A stretch of DNA of 34,799 nucleotides, from positions 2,444,342 through 2,479,140 of the forward strand of contig NZ_CM001024.1 of NCBI RefSeq assembly GCF_000160775.2. The letters are read 5' to 3'. Shown piece by piece: positions 16,874 through 25,233 of this stretch. Each line of letters opens with the position of its first letter. The first letter of the stretch is position 1. A program made the position numbers and the translations under genes. This stretch comes from Aeromicrobium marinum DSM 15272. Its GTDB lineage: Bacteria; Actinomycetota; Actinomycetes; Propionibacteriales; Nocardioidaceae. The notes beneath the pieces are model-generated. The model searched no databases, had not been told where the DNA came from, and saw nothing but the letters and a program-made list of their open reading frames with translations.

Positions 16874-16902
16874 CGGCGGTGGCGGTGGGATTTGAACCCA
16901 CG
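16874..16902 (-). other. tRNA 3'-end remnant / left attachment-site repeat
   Basis: Read on the - strand, 16901-16885 is a T-arm (GTGGG-TTCAAAT-CCCAC), followed by acceptor strand CGCCACC (16884-16878) and discriminator G. No D-arm, anticodon arm or 5' acceptor strand can be found to the right, so this is only the tRNA tail. The 27 bases 16876-16902 are identical to 29685-29711. Its first 15 bases are also the right copy of the IS481 target duplication. I read it as one end of a tRNA-targeted genomic island. The acceptor would pair with a 5' GGTGGCG, as in some tRNA-Ser genes; identity is unproven. Confidence 0.75.
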
Positions 16903-17013
16903 CCGAGAACGGTCAATCTGTGCCAGATCTCTGCTGCAGCCCCGGTGGACTCGCTCAAGGCCCGCCCTACCCAGGCGACCCGGGCCGACCCGTTCGGCGC
17001 GATTCCGGCAGCC

Positions 17014-17685
17014 CTACCCGTTCGCGGCCGCGGACTCCAGTGCGTCGGTGAAGTCGTCCAGCGTGCGCGGCTGGAGGATCTCGCCATCCAAGAACAGGCT
17101 CGGCGTGCCGGTGAGGCCGAGCGACAGCGCGTCCTGGAAGTCCGACTCGACCCGAGCCGCGACGTCCTCGCTGGTGACGTCGCGGTCGTACTGCGCCAGG
17201 TCGAGTCCGAGATCCTCGGCGAATCCGCGGAACACGGCCGACTGGTCGTCCTGGCTCTCTCCCCAACTGGTCTGAGTCTCGAACAGCATCCGGTACATCG
17301 GCTCGAAGGCGCCCTGACGTGCGGCCGCTTCCGCCGCATGGGCGGCGTTGCGGGAGTTCACATGCCCCGGGAGCGGGAAGTAGCGCACCACGAACTCAAT
17401 CTGGCCATCGAAGTCCTGGCGAAGCTGCTCGATCGCCGGATAAAGCGCGCCGCAGGCCTCGCATTCGAAGTCCAAGAACTCGACCAGGACGGGTGAGCCC
17501 TCTGGCGCATCTTGGATCACGTGACTGTCGGCGCGGAAGAGGCGCGGATCTGCGATCCCGCTCGACTCGACGACCGGCGGCTTGTCGCGCATCTCCAGTG
17601 CCACGAATACACCGAGTGCGGCCAGACTCAGGGTGACCAGTGCGGCGGTGATCACCGTTCGGCGGGTGGTCGATGTCTTGTTCAT
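17014..17685 (-). CDS. DsbA-like thiol oxidoreductase, membrane-anchored
   Basis: The 223-residue protein has an N-terminal membrane anchor (about 11-30), a short linker, and a DsbA/thioredoxin-fold domain with the active site FECEACG (Cys75, Cys78) and the cis-Pro loop TGTPSLFLDG near the end. It probably oxidises or isomerises thiols outside the membrane. The Cys-Glu-Ala-Cys motif is common in actinobacterial DsbA-like proteins. The ATG at 17685 overlaps the stop of the CopD-CtaG gene (ATGA). Last gene of a five-gene operon with TlpA and CcdA, so a disulfide relay for metal-stressed envelope proteins is a reasonable inference. Confidence 0.88.
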   Translation of the reverse strand: MNKTSTTRRTVITAALVTLSLAALGVFVALEMRDKPPVVESSGIADPRLFRADSHVIQDAPEGSPVLVEFLDFECEACGALYPAIEQLRQDFDGQIEFVVRYFPLPGHVNSRNAAHAAEAAARQGAFEPMYRMLFETQTSWGESQDDQSAVFRGFAEDLGLDLAQYDRDVTSEDVAARVESDFQDALSLGLTGTPSLFLDGEILQPRTLDDFTDALESAAANG

Positions 17686-19652
17686 GAATCTCCATCGGTT
17701 GTGGTGGGCAGAGTTCGTAGGGTGGTGGGTGGTCCAGGGCTTGCAAGCACAGGATCGGCGGACTGCCGAGGCGACCGGGTCTGCACGATCAGCAGGACTG
17801 AGGCGGTCACCATGGCAGGACCCGCAAGGCCGAGCGCGAGCACGGCACCCAGCCACTGGTCCGCGAGGAGATCGGTGGAGAACGGCCGCTCCAGTGCCTG
17901 CCAGTAGGCCCCGCCCACAGGTGTGGTGGCCGAAAGGAGCGCTGCCGAAAAGCACGCCGTCAGGACGAACAGCGCGCCGGCCGCCAGCGCGCGCAGACGA
18001 GGTGAGCGGGTGGGCACCAGGCTGGACCCGATCACGCTCGTGAAGAAGAGTGTTCCGATCGACAGGGTGGCGATCTCCATGCCGAGGTGTCCCAAAAGGC
18101 TGCTCATGATCGTGGTGAACAGAGGAGTGAAATACAGGAGGCAGGCGCTGGCGATTGTGACGGCGAGAGCGACGGCCGGGTGGGTCGCCACACCGACGAG
18201 CTGCGACCGTCCTACAGAGCGGAGCACATCTCGGGGCGAGTTCTCGCCGGTCAGGCGGGCACCGGGCAAGGCCTGTTGCGCCAAGGATCCGGGGGCACCC
18301 AGAACCAGCAACGGCGCGGCGACTGCTGCGAGCAGGGCCTGGTTGGCCACATGAGCGCTGAACAGCACGTGTGAGTACGCGCCGAGACCGCCGGACGTGG
18401 CCCACGCGACGATCATGATGCCGCCGGACCAGGAAGCCGTGCGCCAGAGCGGCCAGGTCCGGGCATGGCGACGAACCGTGGCGACCGCCAGCGCGTACCC
18501 GACGGCACCGAAGCCGACGACCGCGAGGCCGACGCCGCTCGGGTACCAGCCGAGGACGAGACGACCCAACGTCGGCGCCGACGGCATGGGGCCGCCGAGC
18601 AGATCCTCGGCCGGTGTCAGGAAAAGCTCCCCGCCGGGCGTCGGGGTGCGCGACAGCGCCACGGCGATGCCGACCGCCGCCACCATGACGGTGACCTCCA
18701 GTCGAGCCATCGATCGAAAGGCGCCGCCGCTGCGAACGATCCGATGTCGCTGCCACCAGCCGAAGCCACCGAGGACGACGTAGGCCAGGAGCTTCAGTCC
18801 GACCAGCCGGCCGTAGGGAGATGCCGCCAACTGCTCAAGGTCGGTCGCGCGCAGCACGGCGCTCAGCACGCCGGAGATGCCGATCACGACGAAGCAGGCC
18901 AGGGCGACGTTCGAGTAGCGGCGGACGGCAACCTCCAGACGTCTGCTCCCGTGGGACGCGAGCCATCCCAGAGCGACCAGACCGCCGACCCACACCGCCA
19001 CCGCTGCGACGTGCAGATAGAGACTCACGGAGGCAAGCGAATGTGACCCGGCGGAGGCCGCGTGCCCGGTCAGCGCCGACGGCGCCATGGCGGCCAGCGC
19101 GAATACGCTCCACCCCAGCAGTGCCCGGGTCCCGATCGTCCAGCGTAGAGCGAGCGCGAGAATGAGCGCCCCCAAAGCTTGCAGCGCGAGGCCCCGGCCG
19201 ATCTCGCTGTCCCGCACGAGTGCGAGGAGGAGGTTGACCCGCAGGTCGCCGAGCATCACCGCGAAGACGTCTGCCGTGGTGGCCACCATGAGCACGATGG
19301 TGGCGACGCACCATACACCGGCGGCGCGTCGCGCGAGCCGGACGGCTTCGACCGCCAGTCCCTGGGCGTCTGGTCCGGGTGACGGCATCAGCAGTGCCGC
19401 GAGGACGAGGAACCCCACAGCCACGATGCCGGCGAGGTCAGAAGTCAGTGACGCGGCGGGTACGAGCCATCCGACGAGGACACCCGGGTCGGGGATGCCA
19501 GTCGTCGGCGGCCGGGGTTCGGCCCCGCTGAGCAGGAGTGATCCGGCAAGCGCCGCGAACCCGACCGTCGACGCAATCGCGATGCTGAGGCCGGTCAGCC
19601 GCCGGCCGGGTCTGCCGTTCGAAGCGGTACGAGGGAGGTGCACGTCAGTCAT
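17682..19652 (-). CDS. CopD-CtaG fusion membrane protein (copper handling)
   Basis: A 656-residue polytopic membrane protein. The first half (about 60-345) is a CopD-type copper transport domain with S-L-Y-L-H-V-A-A-V-A-V-W-V-G-G-L and Y-S-N-V-A-L-A-C-F-V-V-I-G-I-S-G-V. The second half (about 365-620) is a caa3_CtaG domain, a membrane family linked to cytochrome oxidase assembly and copper supply, with conserved His residues in A-Y-S-H-V-L-F-S-A-H-V-A-N-Q and L-G-H-L-G-M-E. The fusion is common in actinobacteria. It is four bases downstream of ccdA and overlaps the DsbA-like gene, so they are co-transcribed. Likely role: moving copper across the membrane or to a copper enzyme. Confidence 0.9.
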   Translation of the reverse strand: MTDVHLPRTASNGRPGRRLTGLSIAIASTVGFAALAGSLLLSGAEPRPPTTGIPDPGVLVGWLVPAASLTSDLAGIVAVGFLVLAALLMPSPGPDAQGLAVEAVRLARRAAGVWCVATIVLMVATTADVFAVMLGDLRVNLLLALVRDSEIGRGLALQALGALILALALRWTIGTRALLGWSVFALAAMAPSALTGHAASAGSHSLASVSLYLHVAAVAVWVGGLVALGWLASHGSRRLEVAVRRYSNVALACFVVIGISGVLSAVLRATDLEQLAASPYGRLVGLKLLAYVVLGGFGWWQRHRIVRSGGAFRSMARLEVTVMVAAVGIAVALSRTPTPGGELFLTPAEDLLGGPMPSAPTLGRLVLGWYPSGVGLAVVGFGAVGYALAVATVRRHARTWPLWRTASWSGGIMIVAWATSGGLGAYSHVLFSAHVANQALLAAVAAPLLVLGAPGSLAQQALPGARLTGENSPRDVLRSVGRSQLVGVATHPAVALAVTIASACLLYFTPLFTTIMSSLLGHLGMEIATLSIGTLFFTSVIGSSLVPTRSPRLRALAAGALFVLTACFSAALLSATTPVGGAYWQALERPFSTDLLADQWLGAVLALGLAGPAMVTASVLLIVQTRSPRQSADPVLASPGPPTTLRTLPTTTDGDS

Positions 19653-19655
19653 CTC

Positions 19656-20402
19656 CTACACCGCCACCGCGTAGCCGCCGATGAGACCTTGCAGGGAGTT
19701 CACGAGTAGTTGCCACATGCCGGTGATGAGCAGCACCCCGACGATGATCATCGAGGTTCCGGCCGTCACAGCAAGTCCGCGCTGGTGGCGCCGCGCCCAG
19801 GCGGCCGCCGTGAGCGTTCGCCGGTAGGCGAATGCCGCGGCGAGGAAGGGGACACCGAGCCCCAGGCAGTAGAAGGCCGTCAGGAGGCTTCCCCGGGTGG
19901 CGCTGCCTTCGGTGAGCGAGAGCGACAGGACGGCCGTCAGCGTGGGGCCCAGGCAGGGGGTCCACCCCACACCGAACAGCAGTCCCAGCACAGGGGCGCC
20001 CGCGAGTCCCACCCGCGGTCTCAGCCGCGGCGCTGCTCGTCGCTCGAGCAGGGGGACGCGACCCATGAACGCCAGGCCCATGAGAATCGTGACGACGCCG
20101 AGCACGATGTTGACGACGCGCTGGTGTTCAATCAGCCGGTATCCGACCGCGCCGAAGGCCAGCCCGTACGACATGAAGGTGACGCTGAATCCGGCCACGA
20201 ACAACGCAGCGCCGAGCACCACCCGCGACCGAGACCCGCGGCCCAGGTCCTGCACCGCTTGGCCGCTCACATAGGACAGGTATCCCGGCAGCAGCGGCAG
20301 GATGCACGGCGAGAAGAACGAGACGAGGCCGGCGAGCAACGCGATCGGCGCGGCAACGAGAAGCCCGCCGCCGGTCACCTGAGTCGCGAACCAACCGCTC
20401 AC
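19656..20402 (-). CDS. ccdA: CcdA-type thiol-electron transporter
   Basis: The 248-residue protein has six hydrophobic segments. The paired redox cysteines are Cys33 in [17 protein letters not shown] and Cys150 in [10 protein letters not shown], exactly as in CcdA/DsbD membrane domains. It carries electrons from cytoplasmic thioredoxin across the membrane to an extracytoplasmic partner, here probably the TlpA lipoprotein encoded just upstream. The GTG start at 20402 overlaps the tlpA stop (GTGA). In other genomes CcdA serves cytochrome c maturation; no cytochrome c genes occur in this window, so here a stress or metal role is more likely (inference). Confidence 0.93.
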   Translation of the reverse strand: MSGWFATQVTGGGLLVAAPIALLAGLVSFFSPCILPLLPGYLSYVSGQAVQDLGRGSRSRVVLGAALFVAGFSVTFMSYGLAFGAVGYRLIEHQRVVNIVLGVVTILMGLAFMGRVPLLERRAAPRLRPRVGLAGAPVLGLLFGVGWTPCLGPTLTAVLSLSLTEGSATRGSLLTAFYCLGLGVPFLAAAFAYRRTLTAAAWARRHQRGLAVTAGTSMIIVGVLLITGMWQLLVNSLQGLIGGYAVAV

Positions 20403-21025
20403 CTCTCGCCCCGCACGTCAGCGATCAACTCACGGAGTGTGCTGGGGTCGACCTGGTCCATGTAGCGAACGGCCACACGCCCGGCGGCATCGATGATGTA
20501 CGTGGTGGGGACCGCCACGGCCGGCAACGACTCGGAGAAGCCGATGAGCATCTCGCCACCAGGGTCGCTGAGGCTCGGGTAGTTCATGCCGAAGTTCTCG
20601 GCGAACGCTCGAGAAGCGGTGGCACTCTCACGGATCGCGATGCCGAGGAACTGCACGCCTTGGCCACTGAACTCCTCGGCCAGGCTGATCAGGTCGGGGG
20701 TTTCCTTGCGGCACGGCGGGCACCACGAGCCCCAGATGTTGATGACCAGGACCTGTCCGCTGAACTGACCGCTGTCCATAGTTGCGCCATCGAGGTCCAG
20801 GCCCTCGAGAGCCGGGGCCGACCGGCGTTCGGACGGCGCGACGAACGTGATGGACCCGTCCCCCGAGATGTAGCCACCCTCGGTGGCGTCAGTCGCTGTC
20901 GAACTCGAGCAGGCTCCGAGCGTCGCGATCAGTGCAAGCGCGAGACTCGCGGCCGTGAGTCGACGGCGGGTACGTCGATCGAGTCGACGGGTGGGCAGGG
21001 CACAGCAAGCTGACGGTGTGGACAT
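20399..21025 (-). CDS. TlpA-like thioredoxin-fold lipoprotein
   Basis: The 208-residue protein has a signal peptide with lipobox T-L-G-A-C (lipid-anchored Cys39) and an AhpC/TlpA-type domain with active site [11 protein letters not shown] (Cys102, Cys105) and the cis-Pro stretch [10 protein letters not shown]. It is an outward-facing thiol reductase, normally recharged by CcdA. Start at the ATG 21025 has a GGAG site. It overlaps ccdA and lies 42 bp behind a small membrane protein gene; a TACGGT box at 21058-21053 in this gap could be an internal promoter. Confidence 0.9.
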   Translation of the reverse strand: MSTPSACCALPTRRLDRRTRRRLTAASLALALIATLGACSSSTATDATEGGYISGDGSITFVAPSERRSAPALEGLDLDGATMDSGQFSGQVLVINIWGSWCPPCRKETPDLISLAEEFSGQGVQFLGIAIRESATASRAFAENFGMNYPSLSDPGGEMLIGFSESLPAVAVPTTYIIDAAGRVAVRYMDQVDPSTLRELIADVRGER

Positions 21026-21067
21026 ACGGACTCCGAGGATGGCTGGGACAGGACCGTAGGTCCGTCC

Positions 21068-21436
21068 TCAGCACCTTCTCGGAGCCTCAATCGCCACGAC
21101 CCATGAGCCGACGGTGGTTGGCGGCCACGCCATCGCCTTGACCGGTCGTGGCCGCAGAGCCAGCGGGCGCAGGTCGCGGCGCGAGGTCGACGGACGCACC
21201 GCAAGGACCAGTAGAACGCACGAGATCGCGAGGCACGCAGCGCCGATGCCGTGCACGACAGGATCCGACGTGGCCGCGTCCAGGGAGGGAAGGGCATCAC
21301 TGACAGCAGCGGCGGACGGCGCCGACGACCCGAGAGACTCGACGCAGCTGGCGCCCACCGACAGCCCTAGGGCCAGCGCGAAGGCAGCAACGACCGGGAC
21401 CAGCCACGTCTGGACATGCGACCTCAAGGCCGACAC
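21068..21436 (-). CDS. Small two-segment membrane protein
   Basis: The 122-residue protein has two hydrophobic segments (about 11-30 and 62-80), a Cys after the first (A-S-C-V-E), a short loop with H-G-I-G-A-A-C, a basic cytoplasmic tail, and ends in Arg-Cys. I do not recognise it firmly; the layout resembles DUF6153-type proteins. A protein with the same layout and the same Arg-Cys ending is encoded divergently at 21675. The start is GTG 21436, poorly supported by a ribosome site. It is probably the first gene of the operon running through TlpA, CcdA, CopD-CtaG and DsbA-like. Confidence 0.55.
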   Translation of the reverse strand: MSALRSHVQTWLVPVVAAFALALGLSVGASCVESLGSSAPSAAAVSDALPSLDAATSDPVVHGIGAACLAISCVLLVLAVRPSTSRRDLRPLALRPRPVKAMAWPPTTVGSWVVAIEAPRRC

Positions 21437-21674
21437 CTTGCGAGGGGACGCACCGACTGGGGAGTCCGTCCCGTGAGGTCGCGGCCATGCATGCTGAGGA
21501 TCCTAATCGACGGTCAAAACGGCGTGGCCAACTGTCGCCGACCACGCGCGTGCGACCCACGCCGGCGCCTGCCCATCGCGTTGCTCACCTCGACTCACGT
21601 CGCCGCGAAGCCGGTCCTGGCTGCTTCACCTCAAGCTGGCACGACGCTGTGCGGTGATGCCTAGAATGGCGTCC
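21437..21674. promoter_or_regulatory. Divergent promoter region with leaderless -10 box on +
   Basis: The 238-bp gap between the two small membrane protein genes. On + TAGAAT (21662-21667) lies seven bases before the ATG at 21675, the layout of a leaderless transcript. The remainder includes the palindromic GGCCATGCATGC (near 21482) but no operator I can assign. Confidence 0.4.
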
Positions 21675-22067
21675 ATGAGGAGGAGCACATCAGACGGCTG
21701 GGGCCAGCGGCGCTGGGCCCAGGTGTGCCTGCTCTCCTTGCTGCTCCTGGGCCTCGTAGGGATGCACCAGGCCCAGCTCTCCGAAAATCACCACGATTCG
21801 GCTGACCCGATCGCAGCAGTCGCGACGATGGCCGATCACGAGCCGACGGGCGACTCCCACCACACGACAGCCGAGAACGCCATGGCGTGCGGAGCGATTG
21901 CGGTGTGCCTGTCCATGCTTGTTGCGCTCGTGATCCTGGCCCCAGCATCGGGTCGTTCGTCGAGAGTGCTGTGGGCCGCGCCTCGCATGCCGCGGTGGAA
22001 CCTTCCTGTCGACCGGGTGATGCCTCCGGTCGACATCAATCAACGGCTGTCGATCCTGCGTTGCTGA
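21675..22067 (+). CDS. Small two-segment membrane protein, histidine-rich loop (DUF6153-like)
   Basis: The 130-residue protein has a first hydrophobic segment (about 17-28), a loop rich in His, Asp and Glu (E-N-H-H-D-S-A-D, M-A-D-H-E-P, D-S-H-H-T), a second segment starting A-M-A-C-G-A-I-A-V-C, and a C-terminal tail ending Arg-Cys. The His-rich outer loop and the cysteines suit metal binding. I place it tentatively in the DUF6153-like group seen next to DUF305 genes in actinobacteria (from memory). The ATG at 21675 is supported by the leaderless -10 box; an in-frame upstream codon at 21654 is not. Next gene downstream is the DUF305 lipoprotein. Confidence 0.65.
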   Translation: MRRSTSDGWGQRRWAQVCLLSLLLLGLVGMHQAQLSENHHDSADPIAAVATMADHEPTGDSHHTTAENAMACGAIAVCLSMLVALVILAPASGRSSRVLWAAPRMPRWNLPVDRVMPPVDINQRLSILRC

Positions 22068-22134
22068 GGAGAAGTCTGCCCGGACTCGACCCGAGCACAC
22101 GACTTCAACCAGACCTCACCACACAAGGATTGCC

Positions 22135-22701
22135 ATGAAACGTACGTTCACCTTCGCGACCCTGCTTGCAGCGGTCGCCCTCCTCGCCGGTGCCTGCTCG
22201 GATTCCGATCCCGCCGCTGACGGAGCCTTCAACGATGCCGACGTCGGCTTCGCCCAGGACATGATCCCGCACCATCGGCAGGCAGTGGAGATGGCCGAGC
22301 TCGCCGCGGACCGCTCGACCGACCCTGAGATCCTGAGTCTTGCCGACGAGATCATCGCCGCCCAGGACCCTGAGATCGCCATGATGACCGGGTGGCTCGA
22401 GCAGTGGGGCGAGGACGTGCCAGACGACATGTCCGGGATGTCAGGCATGGATCACGGCGGCGACATGTCGATGCCCGGCATGATGAGCGCCAAACAGATG
22501 TCCGATCTCGTGGACTCGACCGGCCCGGAGTTCGACCGACTGTTCCTCGAGCAGATGATCGAGCACCACGAGGGCGCCCTCGAGATGGCCATGAGTCAGC
22601 AGTCCGACGGCGAGTTCGCCGACGCCATCGCCTTGGCGCGAGAGATCGAGCAGACCCAGAAGGCCGAGATCACCCGGATGCGGGACCTGCTCGCGTCCTA
22701 A
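22135..22701 (+). CDS. DUF305 lipoprotein with Met-rich linker
   Basis: The 188-residue protein has a lipobox L-A-G-A-C (Cys21) and two copies of the DUF305 helix pair: DMIPHHRQAVEMA (42-54) and MIEHHEGALEMA (141-152). Between them lies a Met/His-rich linker (M-S-G-M-S-G-M-D-H, M-S-M-P-G-M-M; 99-117), like the methionine motifs that bind Cu(I) in CopA/PcoA-type proteins. DUF305 proteins are ferritin-like four-helix proteins often found beside copper resistance genes. It is exported and lipid-anchored. An AAGGA site precedes the ATG. A copper-scavenging role is inferred from composition and neighbours. Confidence 0.9.
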   Translation: MKRTFTFATLLAAVALLAGACSDSDPAADGAFNDADVGFAQDMIPHHRQAVEMAELAADRSTDPEILSLADEIIAAQDPEIAMMTGWLEQWGEDVPDDMSGMSGMDHGGDMSMPGMMSAKQMSDLVDSTGPEFDRLFLEQMIEHHEGALEMAMSQQSDGEFADAIALAREIEQTQKAEITRMRDLLAS

Positions 22702-22771
22702 CCCGCCGACCTCTCCGGGGTGCCCTCGTTCAGCGGGTACCCCGGGGAGTGCCGACCTCCGAAAGGTTCGC

Positions 22772-23566
22772 ATGCCCATCCGTGTGGTGCGCATCACCAG
22801 CCGCCGCCGGTGGACTCGCCGGCCGCGGCACCGCCGACCACCCGGAAACCGAGGTCTGGGCCGCATCGTCATCGCTGGCCTCCTGGCAGTCGCGGTGGCG
22901 ATCGGCGCGTCCATCGCTGCCTCGCTGCCTCGGGCGGAGCCATCGGCTCGCGCGGGCAACCCCGTGGACGCGACACCCACGCCGATCGCCGAGCTACCCC
23001 GCCAAAGTCCACCGAACCCACGCATCGAACAACCCCCGCAACCGGTCGTCACGGAAGTCGGAGACGGATCGTTCACCGTGCTTCCACCGCCGGCGTCGGC
23101 CAGTTCTGCTGTCGGTCTCGCCTACACCGTCGAGGTCGAGGGGGGAACAGGTGCTGACAGCCTCGAGTTCGCCGCCACTGTCGACGCCACCCTGGCCCTG
23201 CCGCAAGGCTGGATCAGTGAGGGCTTCACCTTTCGTCGGGTCGCTGCCGACCCCGGCATCAGGGTCTTGCTGGCCAGCCCCACCACCACCGACGTGTTGT
23301 GTGCGCCCCTTCGCACCACCGGACAGGTGTCGTGCCGCAACGGAGAGCTCGTCGTGATCAACCTACGACGGTGGATTCTCGGAGCGGACACCTTCGGGGA
23401 TGACCTCGCCGGTTACCGGACCTACGTCATCAACCATGAGATCGGACACGCGCTCGGCAAGGGCCACGAACCGTGCCCGGGGCCGGGCCGACCGGCGCCC
23501 ATCATGCTGCAACAGACTCTCAGTCTCGACGGCTGCACCGCCAACACCACGCCAGGCCAGTCTTGA
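22772..23566 (+). CDS. DUF3152 protein, putative extracellular zinc protease
   Basis: The 264-residue protein has a very basic N-terminus and one anchor or signal segment (about 31-51), a Pro-rich linker (67-92) and a C-terminal domain with a zincin motif NHEIGHALGKGH (His222, Glu223, His226, His232) followed by a Met-turn-like P-A-P-I-M. These are the hallmarks of actinobacterial DUF3152, related to metallopeptidases. Four cysteines in the domain (C-A-P-L, S-C-R-N, E-P-C-P, D-G-C-T) could form disulfides, which suits its place beside the thiol-oxidation operon. An AAAGG site precedes the ATG. Substrate unknown. Confidence 0.88.
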   Translation: MPIRVVRITSRRRWTRRPRHRRPPGNRGLGRIVIAGLLAVAVAIGASIAASLPRAEPSARAGNPVDATPTPIAELPRQSPPNPRIEQPPQPVVTEVGDGSFTVLPPPASASSAVGLAYTVEVEGGTGADSLEFAATVDATLALPQGWISEGFTFRRVAADPGIRVLLASPTTTDVLCAPLRTTGQVSCRNGELVVINLRRWILGADTFGDDLAGYRTYVINHEIGHALGKGHEPCPGPGRPAPIMLQQTLSLDGCTANTTPGQS

Positions 23567-23600
23567 CCAACCACCGCGTCTCGGACTGCGCCGCTCCCAC

Positions 23601-23624
23601 CACCGGATGTGGCCGCCACATGGT
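23601..23624. terminator. Hairpin between convergent DUF3152 and arsR genes
   Basis: ATGTGGC (23607-23613 region) and GCCACAT form a 7-bp inverted repeat extended by CACC/GGTG on the outside, in the 81-bp gap between two convergent genes. The loop is very tight, so it is a weak bidirectional terminator candidate. Confidence 0.3.
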
Positions 23625-23647
23625 GCGTCACACACGACTTCATCCGC

Positions 23648-24031
23648 TCAGTCGTGAAGTTGCTCTCCGGTGGTGAGGTGGTCAGCGTGGTTCAGTCCCT
23701 CGCGGACGAGCCGAGCGACATGCCCGCCTCGCAGTGCATAGTGCTGGAAGCGGCCCGACCGCGTGACGTCGACCAGACCGGCGTGGCGCAGTTTGGCGAG
23801 GTGCTGGCTGACTCCGGTCCTCGGTGCACCAGTGCGCTCGACGAGCTCGCTGACGGTGGCAGGCCCATCAGTGAGGTGCCACAACACGTGCAGGCGGGTG
23901 GGATCTGACAACAGGGCGAAGAGGTGGGAGGCGCGGCCCAGGCGATCGCCGTCCGGTGGTGCAGCGTGATCGAAACTCGGTCCGTCCGACTCGCGGGACA
24001 TCTCGGTCATCGGATCAGTGTGCCGGTTCAT
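23648..24031 (-). CDS. ArsR/SmtB-family metal-responsive repressor (alpha5-site type)
   Basis: A 127-residue winged-helix protein: F-A-L-L-S-D-P-T-R-L-H-V-L-W-H-L, then V-S-E-L-V-E-R-T-G-A-P-R-T-G-V-S-Q-H-L (recognition helix). No metal cysteine motif is present in the DNA-binding helices. The last helix has His104, His115 and His118, spaced +11 and +3 like the alpha5 zinc/cobalt site of CzrA, SmtB and NmtR; the usual Asp two residues before the first His is Gly here. The ATG at 24031 overlaps the stop of the MFS gene (ATGA), so exporter and regulator are co-transcribed; a later ATG (24010) is also possible. Probable target: the palindrome at 25237-25260. Confidence 0.85.
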   Translation of the reverse strand: MNRHTDPMTEMSRESDGPSFDHAAPPDGDRLGRASHLFALLSDPTRLHVLWHLTDGPATVSELVERTGAPRTGVSQHLAKLRHAGLVDVTRSGRFQHYALRGGHVARLVREGLNHADHLTTGEQLHD

Positions 24032-25227
24032 CGCGGCCTGATCACGATCGCCGCCCCGGTGGCCAGCGCAGCTGCGGCACCCAGCACACCGGTCGCTGCA
24101 GCCACCGACGTCAGTCCACCGAGCCATCCGGCGACCGGGTACGCGACCAGATAGCAGGCGTGGGACAGCGAGAAGTGTGCCGCAAAGGCTGCCGGTCTTT
24201 CGGCGACGGATACCGCCGCGTTCACGATTCGCCCCGACGGCGTCAGCACCATCGATGATGCAGCACCGAGAGCGCACCACACGACGAGCAGCACCGGCCA
24301 CGAGCCGCGGTCGCCGACCACAGGTACCGCGACGATCAGCAGCAGCGCGCACAGACCACCACCGACGAGCATGGAGGTGAGGTCCGTGTGGTGCTCGAGC
24401 CATCGAGGGGTCATCAGGGCCACGACCATCGATCCTGCACCGAACGCTGCGAGAGCGACGGCCACCGACGCGGGACCCCGTCCGAGGTCCTCGCGCACCA
24501 CGACGACGGTGCCGACCAGCACCGTGGCCACGGCACATGCTGCCGCGAGGTCGAGGAGGAACAGGGTCCGCAGGCTACGGCGGCTGCGGAACATCGCCAC
24601 ACCGGCCGTGGCCCGCGACCAGAACAAGGCCCCTGAGGGTGCCCCCGGAGCACTCAAGCCGGACCGCAGCACCAGCACCGCAGACAGCACAAAGCCACTT
24701 GCCGTGCCCACGAACAGCCCGTGGTACGACATCACCAACAGCAGACCCGCAGCGATCATCGGGCTGAGCACCGCCTCAAGATCGTAGGCCAGGCGCGACA
24801 GCGACAGCCCGTGCGTGTACTGCCGCTCGCTGGTCAGCACGACGGGGATGACTGCTTGGAACGTCGGGGTGAACGTGGCCGAGGCCGACTGCAGGACGGC
24901 GATCAGGACGTACACGTGCCACGCCTGGTCGACCCAGGGCAACGCCAGCGCCACCGCGAACCTCACGGCGTCGGCTCCCACCATCACCGCCCGAGGGTTC
25001 CACCTGCTGGTGACAGCCGTGACCAAGGGCGCTACGGCGACATAGGCGACCATCTTCACCGTGAACGCCGTTGCCAGGACTTCCCCCGCCCTCGTCGGCG
25101 CGACGTCGAACGCCAGCAGACTGAGGGCAACCGTCAACAATCCAGTTCCCAACAGCGCGACGACCTGGGCGGCGAACAGGCGCCGGTAGGTGGGCTCGGA
25201 CAGCGCCGAGGTCACGGGGGAAGTCAC
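24028..25227 (-). CDS. MFS transporter, probable metal or drug exporter
   Basis: The 399-residue protein has twelve hydrophobic segments and MFS features: short N-terminal tail (R-R-L-F-A-A-Q-V-V-A-L-L-G-T-G), the loop 2-3 motif A-V-T-S-R-W-N-P-R-A-V-M-V-G-A-D, and a central basic loop near 205-220. The family cannot be narrowed further, but co-transcription with an alpha5-type ArsR sensor suggests efflux of a divalent metal. The start is GTG 25227, six bases after a TATGGT box on the - strand, which indicates a leaderless transcript sharing the operator with the divergent copC. Confidence 0.85.
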   Translation of the reverse strand: MTSPVTSALSEPTYRRLFAAQVVALLGTGLLTVALSLLAFDVAPTRAGEVLATAFTVKMVAYVAVAPLVTAVTSRWNPRAVMVGADAVRFAVALALPWVDQAWHVYVLIAVLQSASATFTPTFQAVIPVVLTSERQYTHGLSLSRLAYDLEAVLSPMIAAGLLLVMSYHGLFVGTASGFVLSAVLVLRSGLSAPGAPSGALFWSRATAGVAMFRSRRSLRTLFLLDLAAACAVATVLVGTVVVVREDLGRGPASVAVALAAFGAGSMVVALMTPRWLEHHTDLTSMLVGGGLCALLLIVAVPVVGDRGSWPVLLVVWCALGAASSMVLTPSGRIVNAAVSVAERPAAFAAHFSLSHACYLVAYPVAGWLGGLTSVAAATGVLGAAAALATGAAIVIRPR

Positions 25228-25233
25228 CCCACC

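Noticed and set aside
16874..16990. A complete tRNA gene on the - strand
   Set aside because: Only the T-arm and 3' acceptor strand are present. No anticodon stem-loop, D-arm or matching 5' GGTGGCG follows; the same is true at 29685-29790.
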